Shown piece by piece: positions 16,657 through 24,521 of a DNA stretch of 64,000 nucleotides. The notes under the pieces were generated by a model that had not been told where the DNA came from, searched no databases, and saw only the letters and a list, made by a program, of their open reading frames with translations. Both the position numbers and the translations under genes were made by a program. The first letter of the stretch is position 1, and each line of letters begins with the position of its first letter. This stretch comes from Clostridia bacterium (lineage in GTDB: Bacteria; Bacillota; Clostridia; Christensenellales; Aristaeellaceae): the NCBI GenBank assembly GCA_017526525.1, contig JAFXRG010000034.1, positions 1-64,000 on the forward strand, read 5' to 3'.

Positions 16657-18153
16657 ATGCTGAAACCGGCTTCTTTGTTTACGGACGGCGCGGTGCTTTG
16701 CCGCGAAAAGGAAATTCGCATTTTCGGCCGGGCGGACGGGACGGTGACCGCCCGGCTGGAGAACAGCCGGGGGGCTGTGCTGGCGGAGGAAAGCGCCGGC
16801 ACAAGGGACGGAAGGTTCCTGGTATGCCTGCCGCCCCAGAGGGCGCAGACCGGCTGCCGCCTGGTGATCACCGCCGGCAGGGAAAAGTGGGAAGCGCGGG
16901 ACGTGGCCATCGGGGATGTATACCTGGCCGGCGGCCAGAGCAATATGGAACTGGAGCTGCGCAATTCCCTGGGTGGAACGGACCAGATGGCGGATGACGA
17001 CCTGATCCGGTTTTTCAACGTGCCGAGGATGGCGGTGGTGAACGGGGAACAGCAGCGGGCAATCACGGAAACCCGCTGGCAGCCCGTGCGGCGGGAAACG
17101 GCCGGGTACAACAGCGCCGTGGCCAGCATTTTTGCCGCGGAAATGCGCCGGAAACATCCGGAAATCCCCGTAGGCATCATCGGATGCTACTGGGGCGGCA
17201 CCTCCGTGACCTGCTGGATGGACGAGGCGACCCTGCGCACCCTGCGGGAAGGAACCCGCTACCTGGAGGAAAACGAGGCCCGCTGCGGGGGCAAAACCAT
17301 GGCGCAGTACCTGGAAGACGAAAAAGCCTTTCAGCAGGGCATGGACGACTGGAACTGGAAGGCGGAGGCAGCCCGGGCGGAGCGTCCCGGCATCAGCGAC
17401 CGGGAAATTACCGAACTGCTGGGGCCTTTTCCCTGGAATCCGCCGGCCGGCCCCGGCTCTCCCTACCGCCCCGCAGGGCTGGCGGAAAGCATGCTGAAGG
17501 AGATTGCCCCGGCGGCGCTGACGGCAGCGCTGTTTTACCAGGGCGAGGAGGATACCTGGCGGACGGACTGCTACGACCTGCTGCTGACCGCCATGATCCG
17601 GTACTGGAGAACACTTTTCCGCAGCGCGGAGCTGCCATTCCTGTTTGTTCAGCTGCCTATGTGGCTGGACTACGGGGCGGAAGACACCTTCAACTGGGCA
17701 AAAACCCGGCTGGCCCAGGCGGCGGTGCGCGACAGCGTGCGGAACACCGGAATGATCTGCCTGCTGGATGAGGGGGAATACGGAAACATCCACCCGGTGA
17801 ACAAGCAGCCGGTGGGCCTGCGCCTGGCGGAGCTGGCGGAAAGCATGCTGTACGGCGGAAACGGAAAGGAATCCCCCCGGGCGGTGGCAAGGCGGACGGA
17901 AGGGGATACCCTGACGGTGGTGATCAGCCAGAAGATTGTCACGAAGGACGGCCAAAAGCCGAACCTGCTGGAAATCGCCGGGGAGGACGGCGTGTTTGTG
18001 CCGGCGGAGGGCACGGCGGAGGGCAACCTCCTGCGGATCCGCTCGGACCGGGTAAAGCATCCCGCCGCGGCCCGGTACGCCTGGTGCGACTGGTCGGACC
18101 GGGTGAACCTGGCCGGGGAGAACGGGCTGCCGCTGGAACCGTTCCTGGTATAA
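16657..18153 (+). CDS. SGNH-type carbohydrate acetylesterase (sialate O-acetylesterase-like), probably acts on acetylated manno-oligosaccharides
   Basis: 498 residues, no signal peptide, so likely cytosolic. The nucleophile serine is in GGQSNMELEL (Ser ~95). The Asp/His pair is seen in LDEGEYGNIHPVNK (near residues 367-380). Family signs FFNVPRM, GIIGCYWGGTSVTCWMD and LFYQGEEDT are also present. The family removes O-acetyl groups from sugars; plant mannans are commonly acetylated and Roseburia mannan loci carry acetylesterases, so the target here is most likely acetylated manno-oligosaccharide. That target is inferred from context, not from a motif. It is the last gene of the mannan cluster; the ATG follows GGGGGC, a modest ribosome site. 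Confidence 0.85.
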   Translation: MLKPASLFTDGAVLCREKEIRIFGRADGTVTARLENSRGAVLAEESAGTRDGRFLVCLPPQRAQTGCRLVITAGREKWEARDVAIGDVYLAGGQSNMELELRNSLGGTDQMADDDLIRFFNVPRMAVVNGEQQRAITETRWQPVRRETAGYNSAVASIFAAEMRRKHPEIPVGIIGCYWGGTSVTCWMDEATLRTLREGTRYLEENEARCGGKTMAQYLEDEKAFQQGMDDWNWKAEAARAERPGISDREITELLGPFPWNPPAGPGSPYRPAGLAESMLKEIAPAALTAALFYQGEEDTWRTDCYDLLLTAMIRYWRTLFRSAELPFLFVQLPMWLDYGAEDTFNWAKTRLAQAAVRDSVRNTGMICLLDEGEYGNIHPVNKQPVGLRLAELAESMLYGGNGKESPRAVARRTEGDTLTVVISQKIVTKDGQKPNLLEIAGEDGVFVPAEGTAEGNLLRIRSDRVKHPAAARYAWCDWSDRVNLAGENGLPLEPFLV

Positions 18154-18236
18154 GGGCCAGGCTCCTTCCGCCGGGAAACGGCGGGGGAAGTGCGGCCGCG
18201 ATGCAGGAAAGAAACAAGAAAAATCCCCCGCGGGAG

Positions 18237-18265
18237 TTGACAAGCCGGAGGGAAAAGGGTAAACT
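18237..18265 (+). promoter_or_regulatory. Promoter of the T-box leader
   Basis: TTGACA at 18237-18242, a 17-bp spacer and TAAACT at 18260-18265. It gives an expected start near 18272, i.e. a ~290-nt leader before the coding start at 18560. Confidence 0.75.
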
Positions 18266-18271
18266 CCCGTT

Positions 18272-18535
18272 AAAGGCCTTGAAGGAGAGGGTTACGGAAC
18301 CTCGGCAATCAGAGACGCGGCGGTCGGTGCGAGCCGCGGGAAGAGTCCGTCAGCTGTCACTCCGGAGCCGGAAGGAAGAAAGCCCAGCGCAAGTAGAACC
18401 TTCCCGAACCAGCCGCGTAAGGGCAAAAGGGCTTCACGGAGAGCCTGAAGGGGCGGCGCGAGCCGCAATTTGAGTGGTACCGCGGGTGTGAATTCATACT
18501 CGTCTCAAAGCTGAGCTTTGGGACGGTATTTTTTA
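18272..18535 (+). ncRNA. T-box riboswitch leader
   Basis: The T-box sequence TGAGTGGTACCGCGG is at 18471-18485 and the Stem I distal-loop motif GGTGCGAG at 18326-18333. The terminator stem is CGTCTCAAAG (18501-18510) with CTTTGGGACG (18516-18525), followed by a T run at 18528-18534. Stem I can pair GGAG (18284-18287) with CTCC (18360-18363), and ACGGA (18294-18298) with TCCGT (18346-18350). The enclosed 3' specifier loop is CAGCTGTCA. The best-placed triplet followed by a purine is GTC (Val) at 18356-18358, which is tentative. The bulge TGGT would pair with a tRNA having A73, compatible with tRNA-Val. An uncharged tRNA would turn on the next gene. Confidence 0.88.
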
Positions 18536-18559
18536 TTTTCCGAGTCAGGAGGATGGATC

Positions 18560-20857
18560 ATGGCACAGATCACAGGGCTGAACTACAAGATTCAGGAAAT
18601 GGCGCACCGGATCCGCGAACTGCGGGAGATCGAGAACTTTACCATTGCGGAAATGGCAAATAAGACCGGCGTCACCGAGCAGGAATACATCGACTGCGAA
18701 ATGGGCAGGAGCGATCTGAACTTCGCGTTCCTGTACCGCTGCGCCCTGGCCTTTGGCGTGGACGTGGGAGACATTATTGAGGGTTCCAGCCCGAACCTGA
18801 ACTCCTTTACGGTGACCCGACGGGGTGAAGGCCAGCGGATTGAGGAAGCCCACGACATGATTTATTACAACATGGCGGCTTCCTTCCGGAACCGGATTGC
18901 CGAGCCCCTGTATGTGCAGGCGGCCTACAGCGCGGAGGCGGAAAAGGAAGATATCAAGCTGACCACCCATGAAGGCCAGGAGTGCGATATCGTTATTGAA
19001 GGCCAGCTGAAGGTGCAGGTCGGTGAGCACATCAGCGTGCTGAACCCGGGCGACAGCATTTACTACGATTCCGGCACCCCCCACGGGATGATCGCCGTGG
19101 GCGGCCGGGACTGCCTGTTTTACGCCATCGTCCTGAATCCCACCGGCGCCCCGATTCCGGAGCTGACGCCGGAGAAGGCAACGCCCGGCACGGCGCTGCA
19201 GGAATTCCCGGCGGAAAACGGCCGGACCCGGGTATGGCACCGGTATGCGGATGTGGAGAAGGATGAAAACGGCACGCCGGTGAAGATTACCTTCAAGAAC
19301 ACCGACCAGTTCAATTTCGCCTTCGACGTGATTGACGCCATCGCGGAGGAAGTGCCGAACAAGCTGGCGATGCTGCACCTGGACCGGGACAAGACCGAGC
19401 GCCGATTCACCTTCAACGATATGAAGCGGGCTTCCAACCGCTGTGCCAATTATTTCAAAGCGCTGGGCATCAAAAAGGGCGACCGGGTCATGCTGGTCCT
19501 GAAACGGCATTACCAGTTCTGGTTTGCGATTCTGGGCCTGGAGAAAATCGGCGCCATCGCGATTCCGGCCGTGGCGCAGCTGCAGGAGCATGACTTTGAA
19601 TACCGCTTCAACGCTGCCGATGTGAAGGCGATCCTCTGCACGGCGGACGGGGATACCGCCCGGCAGGCGGACCTGGCGGCGAGAAACGCGCCGGGGCTGA
19701 AGCTGAAGCTTATCGTGAACGGTACCCGGGAGGGCTGGCATTCCTTTGACGAGGAATACCAGATGTACTCCACCCACTTCAACCGCACGGAGGAGACCCC
19801 CTGCGGGGATGACCTGATGCTGATGTATTTCACTTCCGGCACCACGGGCTATCCCAAGATTGCAGCCCACAGCTACAAGCATCCCCTGGGGCATCTGCAT
19901 ACCGCCAAGTACTGGCACTGCGTGAACCCCAACGGCCTGCACCTGACGATTTCCGATACCGGCTGGGCCAAGGCGGGCTGGGGCAAGATTTACGGCCAGT
20001 GGCTTTGTGAAGCGGCCATTTTTGTCTATGACTTTGACCGGTTTGACGCGGCGGACATCCTGCCGCTGTTTGCCCGGTATCATATCACCACCTTCTGCGC
20101 ACCGCCCACCATGTGGCGGATGCTGATCAAACAGGACCTGAGCAAGTACGACCTGTCCTCCGTAACCCACGCCTCCAGCGCCGGGGAAGCGCTGAACCCG
20201 GAGGTATACCGGCAGATCGAGATGCAGACGGGCCTGCAGGTGATGGAAGGCTTCGGCCAGACGGAAAGCACGATGATTATCGGCAACCTGGCGGGAGCGG
20301 ATCACAAGCTGGGATCCATGGGCAAGGTGGCGCCGATTTACCGGGTGACACTGCTGGATCCGGACGGAAATCCCGTGGCCGCCGGTACGCCGGGGGAAAT
20401 CTGCGTGGATATTTCCGAAGGAATCCCGATCGGCTTGTTCCGGGAACACTACCGGGATGAGGAAAAAACCAGGGAAGTTATGCATGACGGCTGGTATCAC
20501 ACCGGCGACCTGGCCTGGTGCGACGAGGATGGCTTCTACTGGTATGTGGGCCGGGCGGACGACGTGATCAAGTCCAGCGGCTACCGGATCGGGCCGTTTG
20601 AAATCGAAAGCGTCATCATGGAGCTGCCCTACGTGCTGGAATGCGGCGTCAGCGCGGCGCCGGACGAGGTGCGGGGCCAGGTGGTCAAGGCCAGCATTGT
20701 GCTGACCCCGGGAACGGAACCCTCGGAGGCACTGAAGAAGGAAATTCAGAACTACGTGAAGCAGCATACCGCGCCGTACAAGTATCCCCGGATTGTCGTC
20801 TTCCGGGAGGAACTGCCCAAGACGGTCAGCGGCAAGATTCAGCGGGCGATGCTGTAA
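18560..20857 (+). CDS. XRE helix-turn-helix / cupin / acyl-CoA synthetase fusion protein
   Basis: 765 residues from the ATG at 18560, which follows AGGAGGATGGATC; an in-frame ATG at 18518 lies inside the T-box terminator and is rejected. Residues ~7-65 are an XRE-type helix-turn-helix, ~115-190 a cupin (HEGQECDIVIEGQL, LNPGDSIYYDSGTPHGM), and ~230-765 an AMP-forming acyl-CoA synthetase. The synthetase has the P-loop YFTSGTTGYPK (~422-432), GWYHTGDLAW, GYRIGPFEIE and the C-terminal lysine in TVSGKIQR (~757). It would activate a carboxylic acid to its CoA thioester with ATP. T-box control links it to an amino acid; a branched-chain short acid is a reasonable guess. Such a three-part fusion is unusual, as these parts are normally separate proteins. 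Confidence 0.9.
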   Translation: MAQITGLNYKIQEMAHRIRELREIENFTIAEMANKTGVTEQEYIDCEMGRSDLNFAFLYRCALAFGVDVGDIIEGSSPNLNSFTVTRRGEGQRIEEAHDMIYYNMAASFRNRIAEPLYVQAAYSAEAEKEDIKLTTHEGQECDIVIEGQLKVQVGEHISVLNPGDSIYYDSGTPHGMIAVGGRDCLFYAIVLNPTGAPIPELTPEKATPGTALQEFPAENGRTRVWHRYADVEKDENGTPVKITFKNTDQFNFAFDVIDAIAEEVPNKLAMLHLDRDKTERRFTFNDMKRASNRCANYFKALGIKKGDRVMLVLKRHYQFWFAILGLEKIGAIAIPAVAQLQEHDFEYRFNAADVKAILCTADGDTARQADLAARNAPGLKLKLIVNGTREGWHSFDEEYQMYSTHFNRTEETPCGDDLMLMYFTSGTTGYPKIAAHSYKHPLGHLHTAKYWHCVNPNGLHLTISDTGWAKAGWGKIYGQWLCEAAIFVYDFDRFDAADILPLFARYHITTFCAPPTMWRMLIKQDLSKYDLSSVTHASSAGEALNPEVYRQIEMQTGLQVMEGFGQTESTMIIGNLAGADHKLGSMGKVAPIYRVTLLDPDGNPVAAGTPGEICVDISEGIPIGLFREHYRDEEKTREVMHDGWYHTGDLAWCDEDGFYWYVGRADDVIKSSGYRIGPFEIESVIMELPYVLECGVSAAPDEVRGQVVKASIVLTPGTEPSEALKKEIQNYVKQHTAPYKYPRIVVFREELPKTVSGKIQRAML

Positions 20858-20937
20858 AAAAAATACGAAAAAATCCGGGGAAAGGGAAGGGAACTTCCGC
20901 TTTCCTCGTTTTATTGACGAAAAGGGAGGGAAAAACC

Positions 20938-22155
20938 ATGAGAAAAAAATGGATCTGCCTGGTCATGGCATTGGCATTATGCGCCCTGTGGACAGGGGCA
21001 ACCGCCGACGGAGGCTATGTGAATCCCGACGGCCGGCCCATTAACCTGATTCAGTATGCGGCACGGCCGTATACCTGGGAGGTTCAGGAGCATCGGGGCA
21101 GCCCGATTGCGACGTATGTGGAAAACGCGCTGGACGGCAACCGCTATACGGAAATGTGGTTCGGCTGCTGGGACGCCGTGGCGCGGGACGAGATTCCCGA
21201 TATCAGCTTCTATTTCGACAACGCGACGGTCAAGGATATCTGGATCCGCAACGGTAGCGAAAAACCGAACTACCGGGATTATGCCCGCATGGGCAATCTG
21301 GCCGTGGTGGTGTGGACGGGAGATACGTGCTCGGACATGTATTTCCCCCGGCGCCCGATTTACAACCAGTTTTACAACCTGCAGGACAATTATGACTCGG
21401 AAGAGGTATCGGACGACTTTTACGACGGATACCAGCGGTTCGGCCTGCCCATGCAGTACGAGCATGTGACAAGGATAGATTTCTTCGTCAAGGGCTGGTA
21501 TGAAGGCGAAATCAAGGACAACGAACACCATTACCAGATGTGGATTTCGGATATCGCCTTCCTGCCGGATGCGCTGAGCACCCTGGTGTACGGCGGAGGC
21601 AGCGGCTACCCGCCGCAGGACTGGCCTTACTACGGGCCTACCGCGACGCCGGCTCCCACCGCGACGCCCGTGCCCCGGGAGACTGCCACCCCCGAACCCG
21701 GCCTGCAGGTGCTTACCGCGGAACAGACTGAAACCCGCTCCGGCCCCGGCGCCAACTATACCGACCTGGCATCCGGCCTGCCGGCCGGAACCTGGGTCAA
21801 GGCCCTTTCCACTTCCTTTGAGGAGGAAGCCGAGGTCTGGTGGATTCAGACGGAAATTACCTACGGCGGCGAAAAACGGAGAGCCTACACCCCCGTGAAA
21901 CAGCTGCGTATGCAGGAAACCCAGGTGCAGCTGGAGGAAGCCATCGGCAACGCCGTGCTGACCCGCTCCGTATTCGGATACTGGGGCCCCGGGTTTGGCT
22001 ATACCATGTATAACGACAAGATTCCCTACGGCACCTCCGGAACGGTATGGCAGGAGGAAGGCGCTTACGCCCAGTTCGAGTATTTCGATGAAAATCTGCA
22101 GCAGTCCAGGAGGGTATGGGTACCGGTGGGAGCCCTGCAGTTCGGCAACGGCTGA
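20938..22155 (+). CDS. Secreted protein with discoidin-like N-terminal domain and SH3-type C-terminal region
   Basis: 405 residues. ATG at 20938 follows AAAGGGAGGG; the frame is open upstream but overlaps the previous gene. A signal peptide ends at TGATADG. Residues ~25-210 look like an F5/8-type (NADase-type glycan-binding) fold with ENALDGNRYTEMW and ISFYFDNATVKDIWIRNGS. A Thr/Pro/Ala linker (TATPAPTATPVPRETATPEP) leads to one or two bacterial SH3-like units with TETRSGPGANYTDL. The product is probably exported and may bind cell-wall or other glycans. No enzyme motif is seen. A terminator follows the gene. Confidence 0.75.
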   Translation: MRKKWICLVMALALCALWTGATADGGYVNPDGRPINLIQYAARPYTWEVQEHRGSPIATYVENALDGNRYTEMWFGCWDAVARDEIPDISFYFDNATVKDIWIRNGSEKPNYRDYARMGNLAVVVWTGDTCSDMYFPRRPIYNQFYNLQDNYDSEEVSDDFYDGYQRFGLPMQYEHVTRIDFFVKGWYEGEIKDNEHHYQMWISDIAFLPDALSTLVYGGGSGYPPQDWPYYGPTATPAPTATPVPRETATPEPGLQVLTAEQTETRSGPGANYTDLASGLPAGTWVKALSTSFEEEAEVWWIQTEITYGGEKRRAYTPVKQLRMQETQVQLEEAIGNAVLTRSVFGYWGPGFGYTMYNDKIPYGTSGTVWQEEGAYAQFEYFDENLQQSRRVWVPVGALQFGNG

Positions 22156-22178
22156 CGGAGAATGTCCCCCGGACAGGG

Positions 22179-22212
22179 AAGGACGGTTTCGGCGGAAACC
22201 GTCCTTTTTTTT
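22179..22212 (+). terminator. Terminator after the secreted SH3 protein gene
   Basis: GGACGGTTT (22181-22189) pairs with AAACCGTCC (22196-22204), followed by eight T residues. Confidence 0.85.
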
Positions 22213-22254
22213 CGAAAATGTTATTTTTTCTTAATAAATTCAAACGAAAACATA

Positions 22255-22283
22255 TAGCAAAGCAGAATAAAATATGATAAAAT
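22255..22283 (+). promoter_or_regulatory. Candidate promoter of rnj
   Basis: The extended -10 TGATAAAAT ends at 22283, with only a poor -35 (TAGCAA) 17 bp upstream. It leaves a ~100-nt leader before rnj. Confidence 0.4.
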
Positions 22284-22392
22284 ACATCAAAGTGTGAGTT
22301 TAATATTTGAGCACGGGAAGAGATCCGGGGGGATTATTTATAGCTTTTCCTGCTGCACAGCCGTGCGAACGCACAAATGAAAGGCGGTTACA

Positions 22393-24069
22393 GTGAGCAC
22401 AAAAACACAGAAGAAAGAGATCGGACGGCTCAGGATCGTGTCTCTTGGCGGTGTGGATGAAATCGGCAAGAACATGTATGTTTTCGAATACGAAGACGAT
22501 ATTGTGGTGGTGGACTGCGGCAGCGTTTTTCCGAAGGAAGACATGCTGGGCGTGGACCTGGTGATTCCCGATATTACCTACCTGATGGGCAAGCGGGATC
22601 ATATCCGGGGCTATCTGTTTACCCACGGCCACGAGGATCATATCGGCGCAACACCCTATATCCTGAAACAGGCGCCTTCCCATATTTACGGCACCAAGCT
22701 GACGCTGGCGCTGGTGGATCTGAAACTGAAAGAGTACCGGGTGGACGGGATTCCCATGCATGTGGTGGAGCCCCGTGACACGGTTCAGCTCGGACAGTTC
22801 AGCTGCCAGTTTATTCATGTGAGTCACTCCATTGCGGGGGCCTGCGCCATCGCGATTACCTGCCCGGCGGGAACGGTGATCTGCAGCGGAGACTTCAAGG
22901 TGGACTATACGCCCATTGACGGCCAGGTGACGGATCTTCAGACCTTTGCCCGTTACGGAGAGCGGGGCGTGCTGGCTTTCCTTTGTGAATCCACCAACGT
23001 GGAACGGTCCGGATATACCATGAGCGAACTGAAGGTGGGCGAAACCTTCGAGAAAATGTTCGCCCAGGCGGAGGGCCGGGTGATTGTGGCCATGTTCGCC
23101 AGCAACATCCACCGGATGCAGATGATTATCGACGGGGCCATCCGCTACGGCCGGCGGGTATGCTTTATCGGCCGGAGCATGGTGAATGTCAGCCGGGTGG
23201 CCATGTCCATCGGCGAACTGCAGATTCCGGAAGAATACCTGATCGACATGGACGTGCTGGATCAGTATCCGGACAACGAAATCCTGGTGATGACCACCGG
23301 CAGCCAGGGCGAGCCGATGGCCGGCCTGACCCGGATGGCCTATGCGGAGCACAGAAAACTCCAGATCCGGCAGAGCGATATGGTGATTATTTCCGCCACG
23401 CCGATTCCCGGAAATGAAAAATTCATTTCCCGGGTGATCAACCAGCTGTACCGGCTCGGCGCGCAGGTGGTTTACAGCGCCATGGCGGAGGTTCATGTTT
23501 CCGGCCATGCCTGCCAGGAGGAACTGAAGCTGCTGCATTCGCTGGTGCGGCCGAAATACTTTATTCCGGTGCACGGAGAATACCGGATGATGTGGCAGCA
23601 CGCGATCCTGGCGGAATCCATGGGCATTCCGAGCCAGAATATTGTAATTCCCGAGCTGGGCCAGGTGATCGAAATGAACGAGAACGTGCTGGCGCTGGGC
23701 GAGCAGGTGCCCGTGGGCGGCGTTCTGGTGGACGGCCTGGGCGTCGGCGACGTGGGCAACATTGTGCTGCGGGACCGCAAACACCTGAGCCAGGACGGCC
23801 TGCTGATTGTGGCCCTGGCTATCGACCGGGACCAGAAAAAGCTGATCAGCGGCCCGGATATTGTCAGCCGCGGGTTCATTTATGTGAAGGATAACGAGGA
23901 CATTATTGATGAAACCCAGAACCTGGTTCGGGAAATCCTGGCCAACAACGATTTGTCCGGGGAAAACTGGCCGGACCTGAAAAACCTCATCAAGGACGAT
24001 GTGCATCAGTTCATCTTTGACCGGATCAAACGGAATCCGATGATCCTGCCGATTATTCTGGATGTGTGA
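22393..24069 (+). CDS. rnj: Ribonuclease J
   Basis: 558 residues, normal for RNase J. The metallo-beta-lactamase motif THGHEDHIG is near residues 77-85, with HVSHSIAGACAIAI and the beta-CASP motifs GRVIVAMFASNIHRMQ and TTGSQGEPM following. HGEYRMM near residue 395 is the beta-CASP C-terminal histidine motif. It is a zinc-dependent 5'-3' exonuclease and endonuclease in mRNA decay and rRNA processing, found in the cytosol. The start is GTG, with AAAGGCGG upstream. It appears to stand alone, ahead of the ylbF-mltG group. Confidence 0.96.
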   Translation: MSTKTQKKEIGRLRIVSLGGVDEIGKNMYVFEYEDDIVVVDCGSVFPKEDMLGVDLVIPDITYLMGKRDHIRGYLFTHGHEDHIGATPYILKQAPSHIYGTKLTLALVDLKLKEYRVDGIPMHVVEPRDTVQLGQFSCQFIHVSHSIAGACAIAITCPAGTVICSGDFKVDYTPIDGQVTDLQTFARYGERGVLAFLCESTNVERSGYTMSELKVGETFEKMFAQAEGRVIVAMFASNIHRMQMIIDGAIRYGRRVCFIGRSMVNVSRVAMSIGELQIPEEYLIDMDVLDQYPDNEILVMTTGSQGEPMAGLTRMAYAEHRKLQIRQSDMVIISATPIPGNEKFISRVINQLYRLGAQVVYSAMAEVHVSGHACQEELKLLHSLVRPKYFIPVHGEYRMMWQHAILAESMGIPSQNIVIPELGQVIEMNENVLALGEQVPVGGVLVDGLGVGDVGNIVLRDRKHLSQDGLLIVALAIDRDQKKLISGPDIVSRGFIYVKDNEDIIDETQNLVREILANNDLSGENWPDLKNLIKDDVHQFIFDRIKRNPMILPIILDV

Positions 24070-24076
24070 GGATGCG

Positions 24077-24105
24077 TTGCGCAGGAAGCTCAAAACCGGT
24101 ATAAT
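24077..24105 (+). promoter_or_regulatory. Promoter-like element immediately before a terminator hairpin
   Basis: TTGCGC at 24077-24082, a 17-bp spacer and a perfect TATAAT at 24100-24105. The terminator hairpin begins at 24109, so a transcript from here would start inside or at the hairpin. Confidence 0.6.
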
Positions 24106-24108
24106 ACA

Positions 24109-24148
24109 GGTCAGAAAGGGAAGCAAATCCCCTTTCTGACCGTTTTTT
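24109..24148 (+). terminator. Strong terminator hairpin between rnj and ylbF
   Basis: GGTCAGAAAGGG (24109-24120) pairs perfectly with CCCTTTCTGACC (24130-24141), followed by TTTTTT. It ends rnj transcription and directly follows a promoter-like element. Confidence 0.85.
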
Positions 24149-24167
24149 ATGAGGGGGAGAAAGAAGA

Positions 24168-24518
24168 ATGGATTATTCATCCACCTACAAGCTGGCGCAG
24201 GATATCCGCGACAGTGAAGAATATAAAACCTACCATGAACTGAAGAAATCCGTGATGAGCGATGAGACGACGGCGGCGCTGATTAAGGAATACCGGAAGC
24301 TGCAGATGACGCTGCAGATGAACGCCGTCAGCGGAAACACCGCGGATGCGGAGGATATGCAGAGATTTTCCGGGATTTCCACGCTGCTGTTTTCCAAGCA
24401 GGAGGTCAGCAATTTCCTGATGGCGGAGATGCGGCTGCAGCAGGCCATGGCGGATATTTTCAAAATTGTGACGGAAGCCGCCGATATGGATCTGGCTATT
24501 CCCGGGTTAGAGGGGTAA
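24168..24518 (+). CDS. ylbF: YlbF/YmcA family protein
   Basis: 116 residues, all-helical, the usual size for this family. The core KLAQDIRDSEEYKTYHELKK and LIKEYRKLQMTLQ are typical, with a second helical half QEVSNFLMAEMRLQQAMADI. In Bacillus the YlbF-YmcA-YaaT complex accelerates Spo0A phosphorylation and assists RNase Y; here it may serve in RNA metabolism, fitting its place next to RNase J. The ATG follows GAGGGGGAGAAAGA. mltG starts 3 bases after its stop. Confidence 0.88.
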   Translation: MDYSSTYKLAQDIRDSEEYKTYHELKKSVMSDETTAALIKEYRKLQMTLQMNAVSGNTADAEDMQRFSGISTLLFSKQEVSNFLMAEMRLQQAMADIFKIVTEAADMDLAIPGLEG

Positions 24519-24521
24519 GCA

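Noticed and set aside
18084..18473. A 129-codon frame across the esterase 3' end and T-box leader
   Set aside because: It covers conserved T-box RNA elements and encodes an Arg/Gly/Glu-rich low-complexity product with no ribosome site.
18518..18560. Upstream ATG for the synthetase fusion
   Set aside because: It lies in the T-box terminator stem and has no ribosome site; the ATG at 18560 has AGGAGG.
22300..24180. A 626-codon minus-strand frame opposite rnj
   Set aside because: It is a shadow of the GC-rich RNase J gene: it has no recognisable domain and a His/Asn/Gln-rich composition typical of antisense frames.
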